Part shown: positions 25,277-37,538 of the stretch, one piece after another | Layout of the letters: each line of letters starts with the position of its first letter | How positions within the stretch are numbered: position 1 is the stretch's first letter | NCBI GenBank assembly: GCA_026874595.1 | Contig: CM049315.1 | Location: forward strand, 12,586,664 to 12,650,663 | Length of the DNA: 64,000 bases | Source of the DNA: Sipunculus nudus | Lineage: Eukaryota > Annelida > Sipuncula > Golfingiida > Sipunculidae | Direction of reading: 5' to 3' | Notes under the pieces: model-generated | Seen by the model: the letters and a program-made list of their open reading frames with translations, nothing else | Databases searched by the model: none | What the model was told of the DNA's origin: nothing | Position numbers and translations under genes: made by a program

Positions 25277-25545
25277 AGAGTTAAAAAAACTGTGCTGCAT
25301 CAACTAGTCTAAATCCGAGGGATGGACATTCAAAAAGGTAAAACGAGGAACAGACGATATCCGATCACAACTTTTACGGAGTAGAGGAACAGCTGGGCGC
25401 GCTGCAGGACTCGTTTAACCGTCACATCAACCCAGTCGGACGAGCCCTGCAGGCCGTCGCTCAGTCCGTGGGGCTCAGCAGGCGTGTCACAAAATGTGGT
25501 TTCTGACCGCCAGGGCGCGCCACCGGAGGCGGAAAGGAACCGCCA
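25277..25545 (+). pseudogene. Type A homeodomain remnant 2
   Basis: Same extent as remnant 1 (linker plus homeodomain, no LIM domains). It lacks the WFQN coding run and reads CACAAAATGTGG where the intact gene has CACCCAAGTGTGG. Confidence 0.88.
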
Positions 25546-25559
25546 GAATAGTGGCACAT

Positions 25560-26440
25560 GTATACTTGATCAAACATTTATGTCCGTGATTCATAAAAGT
25601 ATACTGATGTGTTGATATATGCATTGACACAAATCAACGCGCAGCGTGTTTACCGGGCTATTTTATAACATTCGCTGGTCTTTTTATTACTAAACTAGAG
25701 AATGAATTGGATATTAATTATTTGTATTTTTTTTTTAAAAATTGATATGCAATATTCTTTACCGTTTATATGTCTAATCTGAAAATATATTTTCGTCACT
25801 ATGTCTAATCCTATATTCTATTTATGTTAATATGTCTAGTCCTATATAATTTATTCCCCATAATATGTTTAATCCTATATTCTATTTCCGTTAAGATGAC
25901 TCTTTTTCAAGGACAGGGTTTGTCATACACCTATTATCTACTATTGAATCGTTCAAGACGGCATATTTTATTCCTGTACAGTGTTACGAAGACAAATTGT
26001 TAGGGGGAAAATTTTGGGCCGTTCCGGGATTCGAACCCATAACGGCTTTGGATTTGTATATTCAGTATGAGATGTGATCGCCTCCCATTTTATAAACGTA
26101 TCCGGAAACAACATTGTTTTCTAAATCTGTTCTAGTAACAGACATCTGACTAACCATCAAGATATCCCTAAATTTAAGGCTGCAAGTTTATGAATGACAC
26201 GTCTAAACCTAGGCGTCTGTACCCAGTCTAAACCCTGTCGTCCAATACTGAGCTGTCAGCAGAGTACCGAGCACACTGATTGTAGTACTTACTCCAGTCT
26301 CATTAGACTCACTATCTAACAACTGTTAGTTGTTTGCAGTGAACACTTAAGTGAATGTGACAAACATCCAATTAGTTGTCCGCACCCACAGTGCTTTCAT
26401 TCTCTGCAGTAAAACTCTTGAGTAGAATAATTAACCCCCT
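25560..26440. other. AT-rich spacer upstream of type B copy 2
   Basis: Repeats the spacer at 17.0-18.2 kb without the ~330-base (TA)n-containing part. Includes the tRNA-like B box near 26025 (minus strand). No gene recognised. Confidence 0.6.
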
Positions 26441-26690
26441 GTAATCACTCAAGCGTCTCTGAGTAGTACTCGCGTTCACGCTGCCCTGACCACGTGAGCA
26501 GTGTCACAAGTGATTACGTGTCAATGAGTGAGCACCTGTCAACATTACTCAGTACCGGTACTTAAACCTCATACATCTGCTCTCAGCATCATACCTACCA
26601 CCGCCCACGGTCCACGGTTCTCACAGACTCGCTTCAATCCAGATAAAAATACTAGTGTAAACCATAAAAAGTAAACTTTGAGAGAAATTT
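26441..26690 (+). promoter_or_regulatory. Type B promoter and 5' leader, copy 2
   Basis: CACGTG at 26491-26496, ACTTAAAC at 26560-26567 and a TCAGCAT candidate initiator near 26583; nearly identical to the copy at 18.2-18.4 kb. Confidence 0.6.
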
Positions 26691-27878
26691 ATGACAATGT
26701 TTGCCGGAGAGATTAGCTTGTCACCCCAGAAGGCAAGGAACGACGCTTCCTTTGTAGATGAGCTATCTGACTCGTTGGTGTTACAAGGATTTAATCACAT
26801 CGAGGACCTGTTGAAGATGGAGTTTTCTAATGAGGAACCTCTGCCAGCTAAATGTGACGATCTTTTAGCGACCGCCATGTACCAACACATTCTGGCGGAC
26901 GGAGCTATGGAACCAGACGAACCCGTCAACCAACTGCCGCCATGGTCTCCAGTCACACCCGGGTCGCAAACTGTCTCGGAAGTGACGTCAGAGGTTCAAG
27001 ATGAGGTCTCCGAGGTAACACCATGGCATCATGATGCCGTCCCCTTGGTGACGTCAGAGATTCAAGATGACGGTATAACTCACATTCACGCTCATTTCCG
27101 GATGCAGCAGCTACAAGAAGCAGACGACCTCCCCTGTTCTCTGGATGACCTTTTACCAGAAACACTCCACAAAGAAACATGTTCTGTCATAGAGCCAGTG
27201 ACAGCGCCACCATCCCCGGTGGTCGTGATCCGTAGTCAGAATTTATGTTCAGGTTGTGATGGCTGTATAACAGACCGCTACATTCTACAGGTGAACGGAC
27301 TCCTGTGGCATGAGACATGTCTACGATGCTGTGAGTGTCACTTACAGCTTGGTTACCATGGCAAGTGTTACGTCAAGGACGGCAGGATTTACTGTAAACA
27401 GCATTACCGGGAGATGTACGGTGTCCGTTGTACCAAGTGTGACCGCGTGGTGGCGCAGTCTGACTTAGTTCATTACGTAGGTCGTCATGTTTATCACGTG
27501 ACATGTTTTTCGTGTACTACATGTGGACGTTTATTATCTACAGGAGAACAGTTTTCTGTAGAAGGATATGATGTGATATGTAGGGATCACGCAGGCCATT
27601 CGTCAATCTCGGGACTGACGAGTTTAACACGGAGGACAGCAACCAAGAGATCAGCTGTCGATGACCCAGGGAACCCATTGAAACCCAAGTCTAAGCGTCT
27701 GAGAACACAATTCACGGACGAACAAGTCGAGCTTCTCAAAGAGGAATACATACAAGAAACCAACCCTGTCGGAAGTGACCTTGAGCGGATCGCGCTGAAG
27801 GTCGGGCTCAGTCGGCGCGTCACACAGATCTGGTTTCAGAACGTTCGTGCCCGGGACAGGAAACAACAGAGTAAATAA
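26691..27878 (+). CDS. Intronless LIM-homeodomain transcription factor, type B copy 2
   Basis: A 395-codon exon. An extra in-frame ATG lies two codons upstream of the start shared with copy 1, so the true start may be 26697. The acidic N-terminus includes D-E-L-S-D-S, W-S-P-V-T-P-G-S and a V-S-E-V repeat that is seven residues longer than in copy 1. LIM1 spans about 186-238, LIM2 247-300 and the homeodomain 334-393, with W, F, N and R of the recognition helix intact. The LIM-to-end part is identical in protein sequence to copy 1, while the N-terminus differs at several positions, including a Trp at P-W-H-H-D where the other copies have Glu. Predicted nuclear transcription factor, apparently intact. 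Confidence 0.92.
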   Translation: MTMFAGEISLSPQKARNDASFVDELSDSLVLQGFNHIEDLLKMEFSNEEPLPAKCDDLLATAMYQHILADGAMEPDEPVNQLPPWSPVTPGSQTVSEVTSEVQDEVSEVTPWHHDAVPLVTSEIQDDGITHIHAHFRMQQLQEADDLPCSLDDLLPETLHKETCSVIEPVTAPPSPVVVIRSQNLCSGCDGCITDRYILQVNGLLWHETCLRCCECHLQLGYHGKCYVKDGRIYCKQHYREMYGVRCTKCDRVVAQSDLVHYVGRHVYHVTCFSCTTCGRLLSTGEQFSVEGYDVICRDHAGHSSISGLTSLTRRTATKRSAVDDPGNPLKPKSKRLRTQFTDEQVELLKEEYIQETNPVGSDLERIALKVGLSRRVTQIWFQNVRARDRKQQSK

Positions 27879-30086
27879 AATAGACTTTTTGAATTAACAA
27901 TGAAATACCCGTACTTTGATGTAATACAAAGGGGACTGTGATTATTTCTTTGATACTGACTACCTAATGTGCTTAATATATTTACATGTTTTTGTAACTT
28001 CATCTGCCGTTTCATTCTTGATATTTATAGAAATACCAAAAGCCTATCGTTTGTACCCAGCCCAGTTTCGTCTATTATCCGACATATCATAATCACACTT
28101 ATCATTCTTTAATTAACTGTCATTTCATTTTGAATACTACATTAATTGTATATATCTCGTTTTTCTTACATATTCAATTTTGTTATATTAATTTAATTTA
28201 TAAATTATAAATATTTTATGTTTATATGTAAAATTGAATAAACTTTATTATCACGTATGTATGGTCTTCTCCGTTCTTTGTTTTAGGAAGAATTAGGATC
28301 CAATTTTAAGATGACCGTTCATCACTTTTTAATTTAAGTGTGTCTCGTGCGTGTTTAAACTTTCTAAACTGAACAACGGTGGTCATGGCATGATCGACTG
28401 TACGGATTCCTGGCTTCCATCCTAACCCACGTCACTAAAACCGTAGGGAAAAGCGAATGTATAAACAAACAATACTAAAACATGTTTTATGTAGTCACGT
28501 CAACTAATTATCCGTGCCGTTTCGTCACTCCGCATCAACGGCCTGTCGCAGCTCTACGACTCGCTTTTCGAACCCGTAGCGCCATCCAGTGGTTATCGGT
28601 AGCGAGTCACGAAACTGTCGTCAGAAGATGACCGAAGTTACTGCGTATGACAAGTGTTCTTCTAAACTACTATTGTGCAACTATATGAAGACGCACAAGA
28701 ACAAGCAGAAAAAAACTTCTTACTTGAATGTTAAATTACAGCCACATATCATCAAGGATATAGGATGTTGTAGAAGACATAGGGAATGTTATGATATCAG
28801 ACAGATGTTGTAGGTGGGCAGCTTGATTATTAATTGACTCATTTAAATTTTAGAATTAATTTGTTTTCTGACTCTCTCGTATTATAATAAATGAAAAAAA
28901 AAATCCCATCAGAGCCTCTGGATGACTGTTATCCAAAAATGTATTAGTTACTTATAAATCGTAATAAGATTTTAAAATGGTCTTTGCGAATTTATCCAGA
29001 TACCGGAATACAAACCTCTCAAGGCGCGCTCAGATCGCAAATTATTTCATTCATCATGATTAATGCCAGGTTGGAAGCACGGTATTGGGTTAAAGAAAGC
29101 AATAAATAAATACAAGACGCTGGCGGAGATGTTCTCTCTAATTGTGTTCTGGATGAAATAAGGCGGAGGTGTTACCTCTCAGAGTGCGCTCGATAAATTC
29201 CAGGCTCTTTTTTTCTTACAAGTAGTATGCATGTATTTTTGATGAGAAAATATTGAAATACACATTGGAAGTAACCCATTAACTTAAAGGGGACCAATCA
29301 CCTATTTAGCATGTTGAATTAACACAAAAAAATAGCTTCTTCCCTTTCAAATAAATGTTTACCTGCCAAAACATGGCCCCGAAACCGTTTCCTTACTCCC
29401 GTAAACGAGTGTTAAAAACAGTGGACCGGGCACGATCAAAGGTGTCAACATAAACATAGCACGTGGGACACTGTGCATCGCTGAACAACAACACCTGCCA
29501 ATTACGTAAAACCCTGACTGACTTGGCTGCAAAATGTTTTACATGTTACCGCCAGCTGAAAATTTGTGTGTTGCGGCTCACAATCGGACTTTCGGTCACG
29601 CGGACCTGTTATGGTAAACAGACACCCGTGGCCTGTGTTTAAAAAACACACAGAGCCATAACTGTGAGATGGGATGGTATTGCTTGGATACATTTGTATA
29701 AAGCAAAACTGAACTGATAGTGTGAAAGATGGACATAATATTACTCCTGATTATGTCCCTTATCTCCCATCATATTATTTTCAAATTAAATTTAAAATGT
29801 ATGTTCTATACCAATGGGGTAATTGCCCGGGATGATATTTGTCTGAGGGAAAATTGTCTTCGGGGTAATCGACGGGAGGGGGGGGGGGGGGGTTCAAATT
29901 GTCCGGGGGGAGGGGGTAATTGTCAGGGGGCTAATTTGTGTCGGGGGTAGTTCTCCAAGGGGGGGGGGGGGGGGGGGTTCTATGGGATAATTGTCCGGGG
30001 GTCAGTTGTCCGAGATCCCTTTGGATCTGTTTTTAAAGAAAAAAAAATGGTGCGAGTGTACGAAATTTTATAATTGATTTTTACCG
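27879..30086. other. Type B 3' flank and intergenic repeat, unit 2
   Basis: Close copy of 19620-21817, including the G-rich block (about 29815-30000, with a 16-20 base G-run). No gene recognised. Confidence 0.65.
28237..28242 (+). terminator. Polyadenylation signal AATAAA, type B copy 2
   Basis: Same conserved 3' flank position, about 359 bases after the stop. Confidence 0.6.
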
Positions 30087-30090
30087 GGAG

Positions 30091-30555
30091 ATGTACGGTG
30101 TCCGTTGTACCAAGTGTGACCGCGTGGTGGCGCAGTCTGACTTAGTTCATTACGTAGGTCGTCATGTTTATCACGTGACATGTTTTTCGTGTACTACATG
30201 TGGACGTTTATTATCTACAGGAGAACAGTTTTCAGTAGAAGGATATGATGTGATATGTAGGGATCACGCAGGCCATTCGTCAATCTCGGGACTGACGAGT
30301 TTAACACGGAGGACAGCAACCAAGAGATCAGCTGTCGATGACCCAGGGAACCCATTGAAACCCAAGTCTAAGCGTCTGAGAACACAATTCACGGACGAAC
30401 AAGTCGAGCTTCTCAAAGAGGAATACATACAAGAAACCAACCCTGTCGGAAGTGACCTTGAGCGGATCGCGCTGAAGGTCGGGCTCAGTCGGCGCGTCAC
30501 ACAGATCTTGTTTCAGAACTTTCGTGCCCGGGACAGGAAACAACAGAGTAAATAA
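30091..30555 (+). pseudogene. 5'-truncated type B LIM-HD copy with damaged homeodomain
   Basis: A 154-codon frame, same extent and junction as the copy at 21826. It carries two substitutions in the recognition helix: Trp48 to Leu (TGG to TTG) and Val52 to Phe (GTT to TTT), at about 30508-30522. Trp48 is nearly invariant in homeodomains because it packs the hydrophobic core, so DNA binding is probably lost. It lacks the N-terminus, LIM1 and type B promoter. AATAAA lies at 30914-30919. Confidence 0.8.
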
Positions 30556-33540
30556 AATAGACTTTTTGAATTAACACTGAAATACCCGTACTTTGATGTA
30601 ATACAAAGGGGACTGTGATTATTTCTTTGATACTGACTACCTAATGTGCTTAATATATTTACATGTTTTTGTAACTTCATCTGCCGTTTCATTCTTGATA
30701 TTTATAGAAATACCAAAAGCCTATCGTTTGTACCCAGCCCAGTTTCGTCTATTATCCGACATATCATAATCACACTTATCATTCTTTAATTAACTGTCAT
30801 TTCATTTTGAATACTACATTAATTGTATATATCTCGTTTTTCTTACATATTCAATTTTGTTATATTAATTTAATTTATAAATTATAAATATTTTATGTTT
30901 ATATGTAAAATTGAATAAACTTTATTATCACGTATGTATGGTCTTCTCCGTTCTTTGTTTTAGGAAGAATTAGGATCCAATTTTAAGATGACCGTTCATC
31001 ACTTTTTAATTTAAGTGTGTCTCGTGCGTGTTTAAACTTTCTAAACTGAACAACGGTGGTCATGGCATGATCGACTGTACGGATTCCTGGCTTCCATCCT
31101 AACCCACGTCACTAAAACCGTAGGGAAAAGCGAATGTATAAACAAACAATACTAAAACATGTTTTATGTAGTCACGTCAACTAATTATCCGTGCCGTTTC
31201 GTCACTCCGCATCAACGGCCTGTCGCAGCTCTACGACTCGCTTTTCGAACCCGTAGCGCCATCCAGTGGTTATCGGTAGCGAGTCACGAAACTGTCGTCA
31301 GAAGATGACCGAAGTTACTGCGTATGACAAGTGTTCTTCTAAACTACTATTGTGCAACTATATGAAGACGCACAAGAACAAGCAGAAAAAAACTTCTTAC
31401 TTGAATGTTAAATTACAGCCACATATCATCAAGGATATATGATGTTGTAGAAGACATAGGGAATGTTATGATATCAGACAGATGTTGTAGGTGGGCAGCT
31501 TGATTATTAATTGACTCATTTAAATTGTAGAATTAATTTGTTTTCTGACTCTCTCGTATTATAATAAATGAAAAAAAAATCCCATCAGAGCCTCTGGATG
31601 ACTGTTATCCAAAAATGTATTAGTTACTTATAAATCGTAATAAGATTTTAAAATGGTCTTTGCGAATTTATCCAGATACCGGAATACAAACCTCTCAAGG
31701 CGCGCTCAGATCGCAAATTATTTCATTCATCATGATTAATGCCAGGTTGGAAGCACGGTATTGGGTTAAAGAAAGCAATAAATAAATACAAGACGCTGGC
31801 GGAGATGTTCTCTCTAATTGTGTTCTGGATGAAATAAGGCGGAGGTGTTACCTCTCAGAGTGCGCTCGATAAATTCCAGGCTCTTTTTTTCTTACAAGTA
31901 GTATGCATGTATTTTTGATGAGAAAATATTGAAATACACATTGGAAGTAACCCATTAACTTAAAGGGGACCAATCACCTATTTAGCATGTTGAATTAACA
32001 CAAAAAAATAGCTTCTTCCCTTTCATATAAATGTTTACCTGCCAAAACATGGCCCCGAAACCGTTTCCTTACTCCCGTAAACGAGTGTTAAAAACAGTGG
32101 ACCGGGCGCGATCAAAGGTGTCAACATAAACATAGCGCGTGGGACACTGTGCATCGCTGAGCAACAACACCTGCCAATTACGTAAAACCCTGGCTGACTT
32201 GGCTGCAAAATGTTTTACATGTTACCGCCAGCTGAAAATTTGTGTGTTGCGGCTCACAATCGGACTTTCGGTCACGCGGACCTGTTATGGTAAACAGACA
32301 CCCGTGGCCTGTGTTTAAAAAACACACAGAGCCATAACTGTGAGATGGGATGGTATTGCTTGGATACATTTGTATAAAGCAAAACTGAACTGATAGTGTG
32401 AAAGATGGACATAATATTACTCCTGATTATGTCCCTTATCCCCCATCATATTATTTTCAAATTAAGTTTAAAATGTATGTTCTATACCAATGGGGTAATT
32501 GCCCGGGATGATATTTGTCTGAGGGAAAATTGTCTTCGGGGTAATCGATGGGAGGAGGGGGGGGGGGTTCAAATTGTCCGGGGGGAGGGGGGTAATTGTC
32601 AGGGGGCTAATTTGTGTCGGGGGTAGTTCTCCAAGGGGGGAGGGGGTTCTATGGGATAATTGTCCGTGGGTCAGTTGTCCGAGATCCCTTTGGATCTGTG
32701 TTTAAAGAAAAAAAAAATGGTGCGAGTGTACGAAATTTTATAATTGATTTTTATTTGTATCGGCCAAGACAATGCTTGGAACCCTGCAAGCCAACCAGGG
32801 AAAATAGAAAAATTAAATGTTTGAAAAGGTGCAAATAATGCGTGAAGTTTAGTCCATTTCCATACCTTCAAGATATCTCTTAATTACCTGAGGTATAGCA
32901 GCACAAGTTAGCATAATTACTGAAGACCTGGTTCTCTCTTGTAAAACAAATATATGCCAGTGGAAAGTCCAGTCCCTAATTAACAAAAAAAAATAAGTCA
33001 GACCAATTTCACATCCATGGTTTAAAGGTGTTTTGTGTCAAGTTAATACAACCATGGAACATACTTTTGATCTGCGGGAAACATCGAAAGCACTCACCAG
33101 TCTGCATTTCACTGTTTTCTTTCAATTAGAATTTTAATTTCTTTATATCCTAAAATTTGAGTATATATTATATTTGTATCCGTATAATCATTTGTTTCCT
33201 TGGAGTACAAATCAATTTTAATCTCTGCAAGTCTTGGCTTGTATTATAGTTTGTATTATAGAATAATATTTCAAAATATATGTTAACTATTGCAAGCGTT
33301 TTGTATTGACGATGTGGAAACAGGTTATCATAGATGCACTTATTTGGAAAGTGAATCTCTCAAAACGTCCGATATGACCCAATTCTTGTGTTCGTCTTTA
33401 AATTTAACCTCCTGGGATTAAAAGAAATCTGATCGGGTGTGTTTGTGTTTAAATCTGTTTACGTTATACTTCCTGATGCAGGCGACAGGAATAACATATA
33501 ACATTATCAGCAGCGTCTGAATCAACAATAGACGCACAAA
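30556..33540. other. Type B 3' flank and intergenic repeat, second copy in unit 2
   Basis: Repeats 22291-25270 almost base for base, with the G-rich block at about 32495-32690. No gene recognised. Confidence 0.65.
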
Positions 33541-33542
33541 GG

Positions 33543-33812
33543 AGAGTTAAAAAAACTGTGCTGCATCAACTAGTCTAAATCCGAGGGATGGACATTCAAA
33601 AAGGTAAAACGAGGAACAGACGATATCCGATCACAACTTTTACGGAGTAGAGGAACAGCTGGGCGCGCTGCAGGACTCGTTTAACCGTCACATCAACCCA
33701 GTCGGACGAGCCCTGCAGGCCGTCGCTCAGTCCGTGGGGCTCAGCAGGCGTGTCACCAAATGTGGTTTCTGACCGCCAGGGCGCGCCACCGGAGGCGGAA
33801 AGGAACCGCCAG
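33543..33812 (+). pseudogene. Type A homeodomain remnant 3
   Basis: Same structure as remnants 1 and 2; reads CACCAAATGTGG and TTTCTGACC in place of the intact recognition-helix codons. Confidence 0.88.
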
Positions 33813-33819
33813 AATAGTG

Positions 33820-34680
33820 GCACATGTATACTTGATCAAACATTTATGTCCGTGATTCATAAAAGTATACTGATGTGTTGATATATGCATTGACACAAAT
33901 CAACGCGCAGCGTGTTTACCGGGCTATTTTATAACATTCGCTGGTCTTTTTATTACTAAACTAGAGAATGAATTGGATATTAATTATTTGTATTTTTTTT
34001 TAAAAATTGATATGCAATATTCTTTACCGTTTATATGTCTAATCTGAAAATATATTTTCGTCACTATGTCTAATCCTATATTCTATTTATGTTAATATGT
34101 CTAGTCCTATATAATTTATTCCCCATAATATGTTTAATCCTATATTCTATTTCCGTTAAGATGACTCTTTTTCAAGGACAGGGTTTGTCATACACCTATT
34201 ATCTACTATTGAATCGTTCAAGACGGCATATTTTATTCCTGTACAGTGTTACGAAGACAAATTGTTAGGGGGAAAATTTTGGGCCGTTCCGGGATTCGAA
34301 CCCATAACGGCTTTGGATTTGTATATTCAGTATGAGATGTGATCGCCTCCCATTTTATAAACGTATCCGGAAACAATATTGTTTTCTAAATCTGTTCTAG
34401 TAACAGACATCTGACTAACCATCAAGATATCCCTAAATTTAAGGCTGCAAGTTTATGAATGACACGTCTAAACCTAGGCGTCTGTACCCAGTCTAAACCC
34501 TGTCGTCCAATACTGAGCTGTCAGCAGAGTACCGAGCACACTGATTGTAGTACTTACTCCAGTAACAACTGTTAGTTGTTTGCAGTGAACACTTAAGTGA
34601 ATGTGACAAACATCCAATTAGTTGTCCGCACCCACAGTGCTTTCATTCTCTGCAGTAAAACTCTTGAGTAGAATAATTAA
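33820..34680. other. AT-rich spacer upstream of type B copy 3
   Basis: Repeats 25560-26440, with a short deletion of the CTCATTAGACTCACTATC stretch near 34563. B-box copy near 34285. No gene recognised. Confidence 0.6.
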
Positions 34681-34935
34681 CCCCCTGTAATCACTCAAGC
34701 GTCTCTGAGTAGTACTCGCGTTCACGCTGCCCTGACCACGTGAGCAGTGTCACAAGTGATTACGTGTCAATGAGTGAGCACCTGTCAACATTACTCAGTA
34801 CCGGTACTTAAACCTCATACATCTGCTCTCAGCATCATACCTACCACCGCCCACGGTCCACGGTTCTCACAGACTCGCTTCAATCCAGATAAAAATACTA
34901 GTGTAAACCATAAAAGTAAACTTTGAGAGAAATTT
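34681..34935 (+). promoter_or_regulatory. Type B promoter and 5' leader, copy 3
   Basis: CACGTG at 34737-34742 and ACTTAAAC at 34806-34813. Intact block upstream of the retrotransposon-split gene. Confidence 0.6.
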
Positions 34936-35463
34936 ATGACAATGTTTGCCGGAGAGATTAGCTTGTCACCCCAGAAGGCAAGGAACGACGCTTCCTTTGT
35001 AGATGAGCTATCTGACTCGTTGGTGTTACAAGGATTTAATCACATCGAGGACCTGTTGAAGATGGAGTTTTCTAATGAGGAACCTCTGCCAGCTAAATGT
35101 GACGATCTTTTAGCGACCGCCATGTACCAACACATTCTGGCGGACGGAGCTATGGAACCAGACGAACCCGTCAACCAACTGCCGCCATGGTCTCCAGTCA
35201 CACCCGGGTCGCAAACTGTCTCGGAAGTGACGTCAGAGGTTCAAGATGAGGTCTCCGAGGTAACACCAGAGCATCATGATGCCGTCCCCTTGGTGACGTC
35301 AGAGATTCAAGATGACGGTATAACTCACATTCACGCTCATTTCCGGATGCAGCAGCTACAAGAAGCAGACGACCTCCCCTGTTCTCTGGATGACCTTTTA
35401 CCAGAAACACTCCACAAAGAAACATGTTCTGTCATAGAGCCAGTGTCAGCGCCAGCATCCCCG
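34936..35463 (+). pseudogene. Type B LIM-HD copy 3, N-terminal part (5' of LINE insertion)
   Basis: Encodes about the first 176 residues of the type B protein (acidic N-terminus with the DELS helix-like segment, W-S-P-V-T-P-G-S and the longer V-S-E-V repeat). It is interrupted just before LIM1 by a non-LTR retrotransposon. The frame reads seven codons into the element and stops at 35485-35487, giving a possible 183-residue protein without LIM or homeodomain. The promoter is intact, so a truncated product is possible. Confidence 0.88.
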
Positions 35464-35670
35464 TTTATTACTTTATGTCACAAATGAAGAAATACCGGAT
35501 GTTTTAGTGATTATTCATGATTAACTGACAAACAAAGAGTCGTCATTTGTAAATTGCGTCACAAGATACTTCTCAGAATCAACCACCTGTGACAGGTATG
35601 TTATACTTTTAATGATTCCTGTACCTCGAATGTGTTATTACCTACACCTGGCTGTTAAAATAATGGACTT

Positions 35671-37458
35671 ATGGTTGCAAACCCTGAGAGCAGGAACTTC
35701 AATATCAGTTTTGTTTTCGCAGTGTGTGCTGCTTATTGTAACCCGGGCCTTTATTTGAACGACCGAGACTTTCCAAAATTGCTGTGTATCAACTGTCAGC
35801 TAGTTGCATCTAGCAAATCAAACAGTAGCCCACAAGTATGTTTTCTGATTTATGATTCGCTCGGAAGGAGTACTTCACATATTAACTTTACCAGCCTGTG
35901 AAGGCGCGTCGGCGAACCATTGTCTGGTCAAAAGCCCTGATCCTTGTACTCCTTTTGATCCCTTAAACCCGCGGATGGCTGCCCAACGTGTGAGTGGTGC
36001 TATTGCCGAGGCTTTGGCCGCTGTTAACAACGGGGACTATGACGATTGTGAAATGGAACAAACCTGCTCTATCACAGATATGTTGCTGGTTGAGCTGACT
36101 GGTCTCCCAAAAGACCAATTTATTAAGAAATTGATTAACCAGTCTGATGAAATGCAATTAACATTGAACACTTTCGTGACCACCTTTTTGATATGGCGAA
36201 ATTACAGCAAAACTTTCCTGGGGGTAAACTTATCAAACGACTAAAGTCTAGAAACAAACCTTGCAATGACTATGAAATAAAATTGGCCAGTGATTGTTAT
36301 ATTCTGTACCATTTTACGAAAGGTGGGACCCCAGACTCCGTTAAAGAAGTTCTCAGCGGTCACTCTAGTCGACAAAGAACGGTCAGTGTTTCAACGCCTC
36401 GAAATAAAGATTCAGTGAACTCCTCTGCTGGTCGTATTCTGCCGGATATAGACCTGAATGCTCACAATAGGTTGGAAATTATTCGTCTCAACAGTACTTG
36501 TGATCAGCTACAAAACACCTGTAATGTCAGATACGACTATCTATCAAAACACGTAGACAGTGTAAATGATCTGCTTAAAGAAACGAGGACTGCCCTAGAA
36601 GACTACAAATATTATATGCAAAATAAAATTGACAAAGTAAGCGCTGCCTTGAATGACCAAACAGAGGCCATTCTTACTCTAAACGGAAAACTTGACTCCG
36701 TAATCGTTCGCCAGGAGGAACTCCAGGGTAATAAGGAAAGGAGCCGGGCTGAAATGAATAGACATGCCTCCGAACGACGTCAGATTCAGGCGACAATTCG
36801 AGAAATTGAATACAACGTCAAAGAACTGTCTGAAAAGTCTGCCGCCTTTGCGCGTTCTCTTACGGATCTCAGATCTCGCATGACTCAAACTAATGGTGCT
36901 CAAATAATGTCTGCTTCATTTGCAAGAGTCGCATCTAAGCCACCATCTCCTACTGTAACAAGAAAGACAATAGGAACCAGTACGGGGGGATCTGATTCTC
37001 CATCAAGGCAAGGAGGTAACGTACGAGAGGACACAAATGAGGCTCCAGCTCCTGCATCTGTTGAACGTTGCGCGGAAAACGTTACCCCTGTTCGAACAGG
37101 AAATGCCGAAATCAGCTCTCAAAGGAATACATTCATCGGGCCGCAAGAGGAAGGTTCATCCTCATCCTCAGCAGGTGATGACATTCCCGTATTAACCTCA
37201 CGAAGACGTGATCATAACATAAACTCTGTGTTCTCTGAATATCATATCGGTAACATTGAAAAACATGTAAGTGTGAAAAGGGTGACAAACCATATTATAG
37301 CTAGAGGAGTCCATGTGTTCAGTGTAAAGCTTCTGAGGAGCAAAAACATGCGCTACAACGGATGTTACTTGAAAGTACATAATTCAAGCTGCAGGCTTGT
37401 AGAATCAGGTAGCATTTGGCCGCAAAATGTATACGCCAGACCCTGGGTTAATAGATAG
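35671..37458 (+). pseudogene. LINE ORF1-like region (coiled coil), frameshifted
   Basis: Two long overlapping frames (35852-36244 and 36193-37458) appear to be one ancestral ORF1 with a frameshift near 36190-36240. A further frame from 35671 (with C-N-P and C-I-N-C motifs) may be its start. The 421-codon part has a long heptad-rich, Glu/Lys/Asn-rich stretch (about residues 95-230) suggestive of a coiled coil, then a Ser/Thr/Pro-rich low-complexity tail. ORF1 proteins of such elements usually bind the element RNA and trimerise or multimerise. No RRM or CCHC array was recognised. Confidence 0.65.
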
Positions 37459-37538
37459 TGAGCAAAGGAATTTTGTGGTATGTACCCTTTCACTGATTCA
37501 TTGTCTGAGTATTCTGTTGACTGCCTTTCACATCCATT

